DNA of 64,000 bases from Rhodanobacter spathiphylli B39 (GCF_000264295.1 NZ_AJXT01000005.1:89412-153411); one strand, 5' to 3'. Positions 55,748 to 64,000 are shown, counted from the first letter of the stretch. The notes: generated by a model not told the origin, from the letters alone. Numbers and translations: made by a program.

Positions 55748-56608
55748 ATGACCAGTGCAACGATGGCCGCAAATGACGGCATGGTGGACGGCGCCGTGGG
55801 CGACGCTTTCCAGAACCGCACGACGCCCCAGCGGCGCGACCGCACCGCGAGGCGGTGGTTGTGCCATGTGTCGGTACGCGTGACGCACTCCTCCCCGTTG
55901 TTCGCAGCCGGCTTGCTGGCGACGCTGCAGCAGGTGCCCGGCTATGACGTGGCGCTGGCCGACAAGCCGTCGTCGGCGCAGCGGCTCATCAACGGCGCCG
56001 TGCATGTATTGATCACCGATCGCCGCAACGCGCCCGATCATCTGGATGGCAGGGGGCCGACGTCCGCGTACGGCCTGCCGCGCCCGCGGGTGATCCTGCT
56101 CACGAACGAGCCGGTGCTGGCCGGGCCGGGGCTGGCGCAGCCCCGGGTCGATGCCTGCCTGTCGATGGACTGCGCCCCCGATGACCTGCTTGCCACGGTG
56201 CGCCGGCTCGGCCATGCCGCGCTGGGACCGCTGGTTCTGGAAGAGGCCGAACCCCCCGCGTGCCGGCAGCCGACGCGGGGCGGGCTTGGCCCCAGCGCAT
56301 TGCGCCGGGTGCGCAGCCACATCGAGGATCACCTCGCCACCGGCGCCGACCTGGTTTCGCTGGCGCGGATCGCCGGCGTGTCCTGCTGCCACTTCTCGCG
56401 TGCGTTCAAGCGAAGCATGGGCATGCCGGCGCATCACTACCTCATCACCCGGCGGATCTCCGCCGCCATCGCCCTGATCAGGGATACCGACCGCGCGCTG
56501 TCCGACATCTCGCTGGAGGTGGGCTTCGCGGACCAGAGCCATTTTTCCCGCACCTTCGTGCAACTGACCGGCCTGACGCCCGGCGACTTCCGCCACCGCT
56601 GCCATTGA
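55748..56608 (+). CDS. Regulator with receiver-like N-terminus and AraC-type DNA-binding domain
   Basis: About 286 residues. The first part (CHVSVRVTHSSPLFAAGLLA then TLQQVPGYDV, VHVLITDRRN, PRVILLTNEPV, CAPDDLLATVRRLG) follows the order of a NarL-type receiver, but the acidic pocket is degenerate. The C-terminus is a full AraC double HTH (ADLVSLARIAGVSCCHFSRAFKRSMGMPAHHYL, LSDISLEVGFADQSHFSRTFVQLTGLTPGDFR). GAGGG precedes the ATG at 55748. Receiver-plus-AraC is common in Gram-positives and rarer here. Target unknown. Confidence 0.8.
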   Translation: MTSATMAANDGMVDGAVGDAFQNRTTPQRRDRTARRWLCHVSVRVTHSSPLFAAGLLATLQQVPGYDVALADKPSSAQRLINGAVHVLITDRRNAPDHLDGRGPTSAYGLPRPRVILLTNEPVLAGPGLAQPRVDACLSMDCAPDDLLATVRRLGHAALGPLVLEEAEPPACRQPTRGGLGPSALRRVRSHIEDHLATGADLVSLARIAGVSCCHFSRAFKRSMGMPAHHYLITRRISAAIALIRDTDRALSDISLEVGFADQSHFSRTFVQLTGLTPGDFRHRCH

Positions 56609-56786
56609 GCGGCGGCGTTGCCCGGCAACGCGTCCGCGTATTGCCGGGGGCAGGGCGCAGGCATAGAGTGCCAACGTCTTCCTTGCCGCTTGCCGGCGCG
56701 GAGCCTGGCGTGAACCGAGCACCCAGCCGTCGTCTCCCGTGGCCGCTGCACGCGTCGGCGCGCGTCCCGCGCGGGATGGTGCTGCC

Positions 56787-57752
56787 GTGAGCGCGCCACC
56801 CATCGCGGACATCCAGCACTGGTCCACGCGCGACATCGCGGCCGGGCAGCGGCTGGCGTTCTACTCCGATGTGATCAGTTCCGCGCTCGATCCGATGGTG
56901 GTGGCTCGCGCCGTCACCGACCCGTTCGACGGCGAGATCACCGCCACCCGGCTGGGCCCGCTGATCCTGGTGCACGGCGTAAGCACCGCGCACGATTGCG
57001 TGCGTGGCGCGGAGCATGTGGCGCTCAGCAGCTCGCGCCAGTTCCATCTCATCGTCAACCGCCGATCAGGCTGGAACCTGCGTCATCGCGATTGGGTGCA
57101 CGTGGGTTGCGGCGATGCGGTGCTGCTGGATTCCCGCCTCGGACACTATCTGAATTTCGCGCAGGCCTTCGACAACGTGCACCTGGTCCTGCCGGAAGCG
57201 TGGCTGGGCCAGTGGCTGCCTGATCCGGCGGCGTTCGTGGGAAAACCCATGCCGAACGATGCGGCGTGGGCGCGCGCGCTGACCAGCTTCATCGCGCAGC
57301 TCGTGCCGGAAAACCTGCAGCACGGCGCCTTGCCAACCCAGCTGATCGTCGATCACGTCGGTGCCCTGCTGGCGCTGTGCGCCAACCAGCTCAGCGGCGA
57401 GATGATGCAGCCGGTGCTGCGGCAACGGCAGCTGCGCGACCTGGTGCAGGACGCCATCGTGCAGCGCTGCACCGAGCAGACCCTGGGAGCGGTGGACGTC
57501 GCCCTGGCAGTGGGCATCTCGGTGCGCACGCTGCATCGGACACTCGCCGCGTGCGGGCAGACCTTCGGCGGTTCGCTGATGGCTGCGCGCGTGGCGCTGG
57601 CCACGCGCATGCTGGAGTCGCCGCTGATGGCGCGGCTGACCATTTCGGAGATCGGCCGTCGCGCCGGTTTCGCCGACCCGTCGCACTTTGTGCGCGTGTT
57701 CCGCCGGCACAGCGGCACCACGCCGGCGCGCCTGCGGCGTGGTCGCATCTAG
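56787..57752 (+). CDS. AraC family transcriptional regulator
   Basis: A 321-residue regulator. The N-terminal half resembles the AraC-binding-like domain of catabolic regulators (STRDIAAGQRLAFYSDVISS, DCVRGAEHVALSSSRQFHLIVN). The C-terminal HTH pair is TLGAVDVALAVGISVRTLHRTLAACGQTFGGSLM and LTISEIGRRAGFADPSHFVRVFRRHSGTTPARLRR. The start is the GTG at 56787; no ATG fits. It lies near aldehyde dehydrogenase and hydrolase genes and may control a catabolic unit. Confidence 0.88.
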   Translation: MSAPPIADIQHWSTRDIAAGQRLAFYSDVISSALDPMVVARAVTDPFDGEITATRLGPLILVHGVSTAHDCVRGAEHVALSSSRQFHLIVNRRSGWNLRHRDWVHVGCGDAVLLDSRLGHYLNFAQAFDNVHLVLPEAWLGQWLPDPAAFVGKPMPNDAAWARALTSFIAQLVPENLQHGALPTQLIVDHVGALLALCANQLSGEMMQPVLRQRQLRDLVQDAIVQRCTEQTLGAVDVALAVGISVRTLHRTLAACGQTFGGSLMAARVALATRMLESPLMARLTISEIGRRAGFADPSHFVRVFRRHSGTTPARLRRGRI

Positions 57753-57824
57753 AACGCGGGCGGGGCCACGCACCAGAACAGGCCTCCGGCCACATCGGCG
57801 GCCTCTCGCTTCGTGCCTGGCCTG

Positions 57825-59072
57825 TCAGCGCGCGGCCGCTGCAGACGGCGCCGGACAGGCACCGATGCTGGCCGTTGCCGCCACTGCGATGCCGCGCAGG
57901 TTCATGTTGCGCCGGATCGACTGCTCCGGCGTCATCCAGGCCAGCCCTTGCGCGGCGCAATCGGCGGCGTAGTCGAACAGGGCGAGCATCTGCGTCTGGT
58001 TGAAGTCGATGAAGCTGGTCTGCGGGTAATCCACCGGAATGTCGGTGAGATGGAACGTCATGCCCAGCCGGTGCGAGGCCGCGATGTTGTCCACGATCGC
58101 CTCGCGCGTCTTGTAGGTGAGTTCGGCGGCCAGCGCATTGGAGAGGATGTCGACGGTGTTGTAACGGGTGGTCTGCGGCGCCCGCGCCAGCTGGCCGTTG
58201 ACCAGCATGTACAGCTGGGCACCGCGCAGCAGCGGCAGCTCGGTCGACTGGATGCCGGCGATCAGCGGCGTGCTGAACACCGAGGTGGTGACGCCACCAT
58301 CCACGTGCATTTCGTCGTAGACGTGGTCACCGTCGCGCACGCGGATCAGCACTGGCGGGAACACGCCCGGCACGCTGGCCGAGGCGATCAGCACGTCGCG
58401 GAACAGCGTGCGCGCCTTCTCTCCGCCCTGCCTGGCGATCTCGCCCAGATTCCACAGCACCGTCTCGTGCTTGTCCAGGTCGGTGGTGGCCACTACCAGC
58501 CGCCGACCCGTAGCCGCCTCGCGCGCCACCGCTTCGATCATCTGCGGCGTGACGAAATGATCGACCAGCTGGAACAGCGCGTTGTGATGCGGCAGGCCGC
58601 GCGGCGACAGCAGACGGGACAGCACGGTGCGGGTAGGCGAATGCAGCAGCCGCGCGCTGCGCTCGCCGGTGAACGCCTCCCGCATCCGCGCATCCCATTC
58701 CGGCCCGAGGAAGGCGAAGGGCGCCAGCAACGCACCGGCACTCACCCCGGTGACCATCTCGAATTGCGGTCGCGCATGCGCCCGCGTCATGCCGGCCAGC
58801 ACGCCGGCACCGTAGGCGCCGCCCGAGCCGCCACCGGACAGCGCCAGGATATCGACCGTGCCGTCGCGCGCCGCGCTGCGCATGCCGCCGAAGAAGGCGG
58901 GCGCCAGCGCGGTGAAGTTTTTCAGGTCGGTGGTGACCAGGCGCACGTCGGGCGAAAAGCCCTCCGGCGCGGCCGCGCCGATCAGTTCCGGTGGTGCGGG
59001 CAGCCGCGGGACGGTCCCGCAACCGGCCAGCAACACCAGCGCAAACATCAGCAGCCCCGGCTTGCATCGCAT
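57825..59072 (-). CDS. Patatin-like phospholipase lipoprotein
   Basis: A 415-residue protein with a lipoprotein signal (LMFALVLLAGC) and a patatin domain. The oxyanion loop is GGGSGGAYGAGVL, the nucleophile elbow MVTGVSAGALLAP (GxSxG) and the catalytic aspartate DGGVTTSVF. A Ser-Asp dyad acyl hydrolase attached to a membrane is expected. Start ATG at 59072; the frame upstream to 59126 would bury the lipobox. Confidence 0.92.
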   Translation of the reverse strand: MRCKPGLLMFALVLLAGCGTVPRLPAPPELIGAAAPEGFSPDVRLVTTDLKNFTALAPAFFGGMRSAARDGTVDILALSGGGSGGAYGAGVLAGMTRAHARPQFEMVTGVSAGALLAPFAFLGPEWDARMREAFTGERSARLLHSPTRTVLSRLLSPRGLPHHNALFQLVDHFVTPQMIEAVAREAATGRRLVVATTDLDKHETVLWNLGEIARQGGEKARTLFRDVLIASASVPGVFPPVLIRVRDGDHVYDEMHVDGGVTTSVFSTPLIAGIQSTELPLLRGAQLYMLVNGQLARAPQTTRYNTVDILSNALAAELTYKTREAIVDNIAASHRLGMTFHLTDIPVDYPQTSFIDFNQTQMLALFDYAADCAAQGLAWMTPEQSIRRNMNLRGIAVAATASIGACPAPSAAAAR

Positions 59073-59154
59073 CGCGTTGACCCCCGGCGATGAACAGTGT
59101 CCGCGCAGTATGCGGTCTGGCGCCATGGCGCATCAATGCGCCATTGCCGCCGTC

Positions 59155-59559
59155 TCAGTCCGGGAATCCCGCCATGCGTGGAATCGTCTCCAGGGCCTCG
59201 TCCCAGTCGGCCCTGCTGGCTACGAAGAGGTGCGCGTCGGGTCGGAGCGTGACAGCGGTATCAAGGCTGCCGGCCGGAACGACCAGCATCTGGCCGTCCA
59301 TCGGCGTCACCGGCAACGCCGAGCCACAGATTGAGCAGAAGCACCGGAGGTGCCGGCTCTGCGGCAGCTCGAAGCGCGTCACCTTGTCTTCGCCGCTGAG
59401 CCATCGCAAGCGGGCCTGCGTGGAAAACAGGTTCGCGCCGTGGGCCGAACCGGAATCCTTGCGGCAATACGTGCAGTGGCAAAGGTAGAAGTGCTCGAAC
59501 TCGGCTTCCACCTCGAAGCGCACCGCGCCGCAAAGACAGGAGCCGGCGTGGACACTCAT
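59155..59559 (-). CDS. GFA (glutathione-dependent formaldehyde-activating enzyme-like) family protein
   Basis: A 134-residue zinc-binding protein: GSCLCGAVRFE, LCHCTYCRKDSGSAHG and FCSICGSALPV hold the CxC and CxxC zinc ligands of the GFA/CENP-V fold. Despite the name, function in most members is unproven. Start ATG at 59559. Confidence 0.9.
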   Translation of the reverse strand: MSVHAGSCLCGAVRFEVEAEFEHFYLCHCTYCRKDSGSAHGANLFSTQARLRWLSGEDKVTRFELPQSRHLRCFCSICGSALPVTPMDGQMLVVPAGSLDTAVTLRPDAHLFVASRADWDEALETIPRMAGFPD

Positions 59560-59647
59560 GCGCCGACGTCCTCGCCGCGTCGCGGCAGGCGAGGGGAGTT
59601 CGCCACGTCGCCGCCGCCGCTCACCATGTGTCCGGGCCACGCCATCA

Positions 59648-60523
59648 TCAGCCAGCGCCCGGCACAAGGAGGCGGTCGACGATCGCCGGCAGCATCGGAT
59701 CGACGGCGAGTGTGTAGTGGGTGGTGTTCGGCAGAATGGCGAGCTGGTTCGCGGGTCGCAGGGAGCCGTCGACCCCGGCATCGCGCTGGCCGCCTCCCAG
59801 GGCTTTCCAGAACTCGACCATGTGCCCGGGCCGGATGGCGTCGGCGTCGGCAAAGACCAGCAGCGTGCGAGCCTTGATCCGGGCGACGTCGGCGCTCCAG
59901 TCGAAGGGGCGTTTGGTCAGGTCGCCGACCTTGCGGAACAGGTTTGTCCAGTCGACGTCGGGATAGGTCTGTCCCAACGGCGATGCCTTGACGCCGGGGC
60001 CGTAGGCGGCTGCATTGACCTCCAGTTGCCTGAAGGCCTCCACCCCCTCCGGGTAGAAGCCGTCCTGCTTCATCGCCGCGGACACGAGCACGAGCCGGTC
60101 GACCACGTCCGGATGGCGGATCGCGGTCTGCAGGGCGACGCTGGCTCCCAGGGAATAACCCATGATGTCAGCCTTGCCGAGCTTCAGATGGCCGATCAGC
60201 GCGGCGATGTCGTCGCCCAGCGTTTCGCTGCGCAATGGCCGGTCGGTGCCCGGCGTACGCCCGTGCGCCTGGAGATGGGGCGCGATCACCCGCCGGCCTT
60301 TCGCCAATGCGGCCAGATTGCTGCCGAAGCTGTCGGGGTCGATGCCGCCGTGAAGAAGAATGAGTGGCTTGCCGGCGCCATGCACGCTGTAAAAGACGTG
60401 CTGGCCATCGACGTCGGCAAAATGCCCGTTCGACATCGCGGGAGTCTCGCTGGCTTGAATGCGGAGCGCCGCCGTCATCGCGGCGGTAGCCATGGCTGTC
60501 TTCAGGAAATCGCGTCTGAGCAT
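59648..60523 (-). CDS. Tat-exported alpha/beta hydrolase
   Basis: A 291-residue protein with a twin-arginine signal (MLRRDFLKTAMATAAMTAAL: R-R-x-F-L-K). The hydrolase core has LILLHGGIDPDSF, the nucleophile elbow MGYSLGASVAL, TLLVFADADAI and the catalytic His in TTHYTLAVDP. It probably cleaves an ester or amide in the periplasm. Export by Tat implies folding before export. Start at 60523, which begins the Tat motif. Confidence 0.88.
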   Translation of the reverse strand: MLRRDFLKTAMATAAMTAALRIQASETPAMSNGHFADVDGQHVFYSVHGAGKPLILLHGGIDPDSFGSNLAALAKGRRVIAPHLQAHGRTPGTDRPLRSETLGDDIAALIGHLKLGKADIMGYSLGASVALQTAIRHPDVVDRLVLVSAAMKQDGFYPEGVEAFRQLEVNAAAYGPGVKASPLGQTYPDVDWTNLFRKVGDLTKRPFDWSADVARIKARTLLVFADADAIRPGHMVEFWKALGGGQRDAGVDGSLRPANQLAILPNTTHYTLAVDPMLPAIVDRLLVPGAG

Positions 60524-60729
60524 ATCGTCCTCATCGCGCTGGAGTGGCGGGTGAAAAACGTTCGGTCCGAGGTTCCGGACCGCATCATGCATCATCTCTG
60601 CTCCCGGGCGCTTCCCCGGAAGCATGGTTTGCGGATGGCGGAGTCGGCAGGCAAGCCGGTTTCCCCGCCGCGTTCGTCCGGGAGAGACTTGGCGACCATG
60701 TACAGCAGCTCCGCGGCGCAAAAACGGTT

Positions 60730-61251
60730 CTACTCCGAAGCAAGCGCCCTGACCATCACGAGGTCCCGCTGCTGATCGCCGCCCAGTGAAAACACATGCT
60801 CACCCGTCACGACAAAGCCGAATTTCCCGTAGAACGCGATGGCCCTCGGATTGTGTTCCCACACACCGAGCCAGACGGCGTCTGCGCCGCGTCGTTGCAT
60901 CGCCTCGATGCAGGCATCCATGAGCGCCTGCGCCACCCCCTTGCCGTGCCAGTCCTCAACGACATACAGGCGCTGGATCTCGCCCGGTCGCTTCGCCGCC
61001 ACACATCCCGGTGCCTCGCCCCGGCGCAGCTGGGCATAACCGACCAGGCGCCCCTCATCCTCGCTGAGCAAGGTGAGCAGGTCGGGGTCGGCGATCTCGG
61101 CTGACTGAATGTGCGCGCCGTAGCTGCTTCGGCAATGAAGCTCCATGTGCTCGGTGGTGTTCGTTGCACCGAACGTCGCCCTGAAAGTCGCCTCGGCAAC
61201 TTCGGACAGCCTGCCGGCATCACCGGCGTGCGCTTTTCGTATCGTTGGCAT
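60730..61251 (-). CDS. GNAT family N-acetyltransferase
   Basis: A 173-residue acetyltransferase: IRKAHAGDAGRLSEVAEATF at the N-terminus, IQRLYVVEDWHGKGVAQALMDACI (acetyl-CoA site, a Q/RxxGxG/A variant) and VWLGVWEHNPRAIAFYGKFGFVVTGEHVF. The acceptor is unknown; stress-related or antibiotic substrates are possible. A GTG six bases upstream is an alternative start. Confidence 0.9.
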   Translation of the reverse strand: MPTIRKAHAGDAGRLSEVAEATFRATFGATNTTEHMELHCRSSYGAHIQSAEIADPDLLTLLSEDEGRLVGYAQLRRGEAPGCVAAKRPGEIQRLYVVEDWHGKGVAQALMDACIEAMQRRGADAVWLGVWEHNPRAIAFYGKFGFVVTGEHVFSLGGDQQRDLVMVRALASE

Positions 61252-61491
61252 CGTCACTACCTGGGGTATGCGGGAATGATGTCCCCGGGCGCGATTTATA
61301 CCCTGGTCCGAGCCGGCAACATCGACTCAACAAGACCGTCTAAGGAAATGCAGTCTGGCAACGTTCGACGCCGCATCAAACTGACAAAGCAGCACGCAAC
61401 ACGAAGCACAACACGATCGCCAGCAGTGGCCCGAAAGCTCAGGGCAAAAGCATCATGCACCCGGGCTTGACTGGAAGTCTCCTAAGGAGAT

Positions 61492-61500
61492 GTTAGGCCG
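61492..61500 (-). repeat. Truncated attC site (R'' half only) after cassette gene 1
   Basis: On the minus strand the 110-codon gene ends in GCGGCCTAAC, where the TAA stop sits inside an RYYYAAC-type inverse core site, exactly as in integron cassettes. The rest of the attC is missing; the following bases instead form a TCTCCTAAGGAGA palindrome (about 61478-61490). This marks the broken distal end of the cassette array. Confidence 0.55.
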
Positions 61501-61825
61501 CTACCCAACCGTCAGCGACCGCCCAAGAGGTAACAACCGTAGCCCATGCGGCGACTGTAAGCACTATGGCTACCAACGAAACCCGGGAGAGACGAGCGCT
61601 GTGTCGACTGGCAATGCGATAGGAGAGCATGACGCCACCAGCAACAAGCGCTGAGACAAGGACGAAGGCCTGAGGCAACCAGGCAGGCACAACCACGTAC
61701 GCGGGGTGGTATGGGTCAGAAAGTCTCGGCGGCCAGACGGCAATGAGCGAGGCAATGGCCACCGTAAGCAGCAGTGCGCCACAAGCTGCCATGAGATAAC
61801 TCAGTACTTTTATGCGAGTTGCCAT
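61493..61825 (-). CDS. Integron cassette protein, predicted membrane protein
   Basis: A 110-residue protein with three hydrophobic segments (LSYLMAACGALLLTVAIASLIAVWP, AFVLVSALVAGGVMLSY, VSLVAIVLTVAAWATVV). No known family. It is preceded five bases upstream by the GTTAGGC end of a complete attC, and its own stop is in an attC half-site, so it is a cassette gene. Its base composition is lower in GC than the core genome. Confidence 0.7.
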   Translation of the reverse strand: MATRIKVLSYLMAACGALLLTVAIASLIAVWPPRLSDPYHPAYVVVPAWLPQAFVLVSALVAGGVMLSYRIASRHSARLSRVSLVAIVLTVAAWATVVTSWAVADGWVAA

Positions 61826-61829
61826 TACG

Positions 61830-61887
61830 GCCTAACGCTGGAATTGAGCGGCGGCGTAGCCGTCCGCCTCGAATGATCTGTTAGCGC
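61830..61887 (-). repeat. Integron attC recombination site
   Basis: 58 bp on the minus strand from GCGCTAAC to GCGTTAGGC. The inner arms CATTCGAGGCGGACGGC and GCCGCCGCTCAATT pair with a single unpaired base, the extrahelical base that directs attC recombination. The TAA stop of the upstream cassette gene lies inside the R'' box and the next gene starts right after the core site. These are classic cassette features. The left R box deviates slightly from the GTTRRRY consensus. Confidence 0.8.
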
Positions 61888-62357
61888 GCTGGCTGTGCGG
61901 GAAGCTTAGAGCCGGCCGCTTTCAGATCTCGTAACCCTGACTGTAGATCGCTTTGGCGAATAAGTAACGCGTGAACGCCGTAGCCGTCACCGAAATCCTT
62001 CAAGTAGCGCACCAAATTGATGGCATTCGAGTCGTTTGTGCCAGACAAAGCGATACGTGCAGCACCGTTGCTGATGGGTGAAACTGAAAAGGAGAGGTCG
62101 TTGATGTTGATCTTTGCAAGCTCAACTTTGTAGAGAGCCAGATCGCCCTTTGAGTCGAGGTCGCGGACTGCCAGGAGCCCTTGCCCTTCACTATTGAGCT
62201 CCAGGCGCAGCACTGAACCCCACGCGTCCGGGCCAACCCAGACGCCGGCTAATTGCGCCCTTGACCGCGGCATTGGCGGCTTGATCGCCTGCGCGCTTAC
62301 GCTCACAAGCAGCAATGCGAGCCCTGTCAACGAAGCAAGTAAACGTCTGGACTTCAC
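61881..62357 (-). CDS. Integron cassette protein, predicted exported protein
   Basis: A 158-residue protein from a GTG at 62357 with a good ribosome site (AGAGGA). Signal peptide MKSRRLLASLTGLALLLVSV, cleaved after AQA. The mature part is beta-rich (AGVWVGPDAWGSVLRLELNSEGQ, LSFSVSPISNGAARIALSG) with no recognised family. The stop codon is within attC and a core site (GTTAGCGC) precedes the gene, so it is a complete cassette. Confidence 0.72.
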   Translation of the reverse strand: MKSRRLLASLTGLALLLVSVSAQAIKPPMPRSRAQLAGVWVGPDAWGSVLRLELNSEGQGLLAVRDLDSKGDLALYKVELAKININDLSFSVSPISNGAARIALSGTNDSNAINLVRYLKDFGDGYGVHALLIRQSDLQSGLRDLKAAGSKLPAQPAR

Positions 62358-62371
62358 GACTTCCTCTGAAA

Positions 62372-62379
62372 GCGCTAAC
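62372..62379 (-). repeat. attC core-site remnant (GTTAGCGC) at the IS junction
   Basis: GTTAGCGC on the minus strand, 15 bases before the cassette gene start, is the core site where this cassette was joined. The rest of the upstream attC is replaced by IS-like sequence starting within a few bases (GGTTGTAGAAAAACC), so the IS probably landed in the site. Confidence 0.55.
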
Positions 62380-62443
62380 GAGGTTGTAGAAAAACCTGCG
62401 CTGATGTTGCTTCAATAGCTTCAGGCGAACAAGAGGCATCTGC

Positions 62444-64000
62444 ATGGCGCGTTACAAGCACATCGACATGAGTCCGCGGCTGTTGCCGGTCGACCTGCAG
62501 GCGCAGCTGGTGCCAGGGTCGGTCGCCCATACGCTGTACCACGTGGTCGATCAACTGGACCTGTCGGCGTTCGATGCGCACTACCGCAATGACGAGAGCG
62601 GTGCGCCGGCGCATGCACCGACGATGTTGCTCAAGGCGGTGCTTCTGGCGTATTCCCAGGGTATGGTGAGCTCGCGCTCGATCGAGCGGGCCTGCCGCGA
62701 CAACGTGCTGTTCATCGCCTTGACCGGCGACGCCAAGCCGCATTTCACCACGATCGCGGACTTCGTCAGCCGCTCGCGCGACGCGATCGCGGCGGTGTTT
62801 GCCCAGGTGCTGACCCTGCTTGATGGCGAAGGCCTGATCGGCCGCGAGCCTGCTGGCGTTCCCGACGCCAGCAGCCACTTCCCACATCCTTGTGGGTCGT
62901 GTTCGCCATCGATGGCGTGAAGCTGCCCTCCAACGCCTCCAAGCATCGCTCCGGCACACGAGCGGAGTTTCTTGCGCAAGCTCAGAAGATGGAACGTGCG
63001 GCGACCACCATGCTGGAACGCCACCAGGCCAACGATGCCGGCGCCGCCGAAGACGTGCTGGATGCCAAAGCGGCTGCTCGCATCCAGCGTCTCACCGGCG
63101 AGGCGGCGAAGATTCGTCAGTGGCTGGCCGATCATCCGGAAGATCGGCCCGGCACCCGCGGCAAGGTTCGCAAGTCCAACCGCACCGACAGCGAGTCCGC
63201 CAAGCTGGCGACCGACAAGGGCGTGATCCAGGGCTACTGCGCCGTGGCCGTGGTCGATGCCGACCATCAGCTGATCGTGGAGGCTTCAGCCCACGGCACC
63301 GGCGCGGAACAGGAATTGTTGCTGCCTGTCCTCGAAGCGTGCGCCACGCAGCGCACCGCCTCGACGCTGATCACCGCCGATGCCGGCTATCACTCCGAGG
63401 CCAACCTCGCAGCGCTGTCCGAGAAGGGCATCGACGCCCTGATCGCCGACAACGCCATGCGTCGACGCGACGAACGTTTCGCCGAGCAGGCCAAGCACCG
63501 GGTCATGCCCGAGCCGCTGCACGACAAGTCACGCAAGGAAGCGAAGCCACGCCTGTTCGGCAGCGAGGATTTCATCATCGCGCCGGACCAGTCACACGCG
63601 ATCTGTCCTGCCGGGCAGCGGCTGCATCGCAACGGCAAGGACTGCACCATCGGCGGCTATGCCGCGATCAAGTTCCGCGCACCGGAAGCAGCCTGCAAAG
63701 ACTGCCCGCTGCGCACGAGGTGTTTACGCAAACCCCAGACCACACGCTCGCGGCAAGTGGCCGTACTTGCCCGCAAAGCCGAACGCACCCACAGCGCGCG
63801 CATGCGCGAGCGCATCGACAGTGCGTGGGGACGCGAACAATACGGGCGGCGCTTCGCCACCGTCGAGCCGGTCTTCGGCAACGTACGCCACAACAAGCAG
63901 CTCCATCGATTCACCCTGCGCGGTCAATCCAAGGTGGATGGTCAGTGGAAGCTGTTCGCACTGGTGCACAACATCGAGAAGCTGGCGAACTACCGCAAGG
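62444..64000 (+). pseudogene. IS1182 family transposase, frame disrupted, runs off the right edge
   Basis: The first frame (62444-62848) encodes MARYKHIDMSPRLLPVDLQA through the DUF772 domain to LLDGEGLIGRE. The normal continuation, FAIDGVKLPSNASKHRSGTR, resumes at 62899 in another frame and stays open to the window end, including LITADAGYHSEANL (DDE strand) and FATVEPVFGNVRHNKQLHRF near the C-terminus. A 50-bp insertion at 62849-62898 causes the shift, and the first frame stops at 62920. The transposase is probably inactive unless rescued by frameshifting. Confidence 0.85.
62849..62898. repeat. 50-bp two-hairpin REP-like insertion inside the transposase
   Basis: Hairpin one: CTGCTGGCG (62850-62858), 7-base loop, CGCCAGCAG (62866-62874). 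Hairpin two: CCCACA (62881-62886), 4-base loop, TGTGGG (62891-62896). Removing exactly these 50 bases restores the uninterrupted transposase frame across RE-VFAIDG, so this is an insertion and not a random indel. Double hairpins are typical of REP/REPIN elements. Confidence 0.78.

Larger units (their letters stand above)
62381..64000 (+). mobile_element. IS1182-family insertion sequence, left part
   Basis: The element begins near 62381-62390 (GGTTGTAGAAAAACC region; the exact inverted repeat end cannot be fixed without the right end) and runs beyond the window. It carries an IS1182-type transposase on the plus strand, broken by a 50-bp insertion. It abuts an integron cassette core site. Confidence 0.8.

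Noticed and set aside
62972..63226. Separate 84-codon gene inside the IS
   Set aside because: Wrong frame relative to the conserved transposase, which continues in the frame opened at 62899.

Overview
The window is a stretch of GC-rich gammaproteobacterial chromosome. Family-level protein resemblance and gene neighbourhoods (kdsD-kdsC; ibaG-murA; purM-purN next to a DUF2066 gene, perM and hda) suggest Rhodanobacteraceae/Lysobacterales, such as a Rhodanobacter or Dyella relative. The organism was inferred, not searched. No rRNA, tRNA or CRISPR array was seen.

Layout. (1) 1-9172 is housekeeping: Kdo synthesis (kdsC, kdsD), ibaG/bolA, murA, a DUF3108 lipoprotein-like gene, purN/purM, DUF2066, perM and hda. 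It is interrupted by a 40-bp tandem repeat array and a MITE-like element that ends on the purN stop codon. (2) 9240-9905 is a lower-GC two-gene insert: a Tse2-like toxin candidate and a 57-residue helical partner, closed by a strong terminator. (3) 9981-23795 holds suhB, trmJ, a CorC/HlyC-type transporter, a DUF47/Pit phosphate pair, an alkyltransferase-like protein, recQ, a sugar porter with a LacI regulator and a palindromic operator, and a PAS/GAF/GGDEF/EAL protein. (4) 23792-36669 is an accessory zone: LysR with two SDRs, a MarR-controlled EmrAB-type tripartite efflux operon with the same operator in front of both marR and the pump genes, a catalase-family peroxidase, an AhpD-like protein, two small proteins resembling MbcA/ParS antitoxin tails, AraC and a LuxR-type response regulator.

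(5) 36930-41782 is an AT-richer island with two overlapping genes: a Ser/Thr kinase fused to an SF1 (UPF1/Dna2-like) helicase, and a PLD-family nuclease-like protein. This is the architecture of the Mokosh type I anti-phage system. The island sits between a divergent response regulator and a propeller-type sensor kinase that may once have been neighbours. (6) 45327-60523 is a metabolic and detoxification zone: a linalool dehydratase/isomerase-domain protein in an operon with a zinc alcohol dehydrogenase, then DUF4126, WrbA, a quinone-oxidoreductase-like protein, a cupin, OsmC, OmpW, an aldehyde dehydrogenase, hydrolases, two AraC regulators, a patatin lipoprotein and a GFA protein. Together these could serve uptake and oxidation of a hydrophobic alcohol such as an acyclic monoterpene, but that is inference. 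(7) 61492-64000 is a remnant integron cassette array on the minus strand (two cassettes, one full attC) truncated by an IS1182-family element, whose transposase is itself broken by a 50-bp two-hairpin insertion. The transposase runs off the right edge.

REP-like hairpins are frequent between genes, and several carry the stop codons of the flanking genes.
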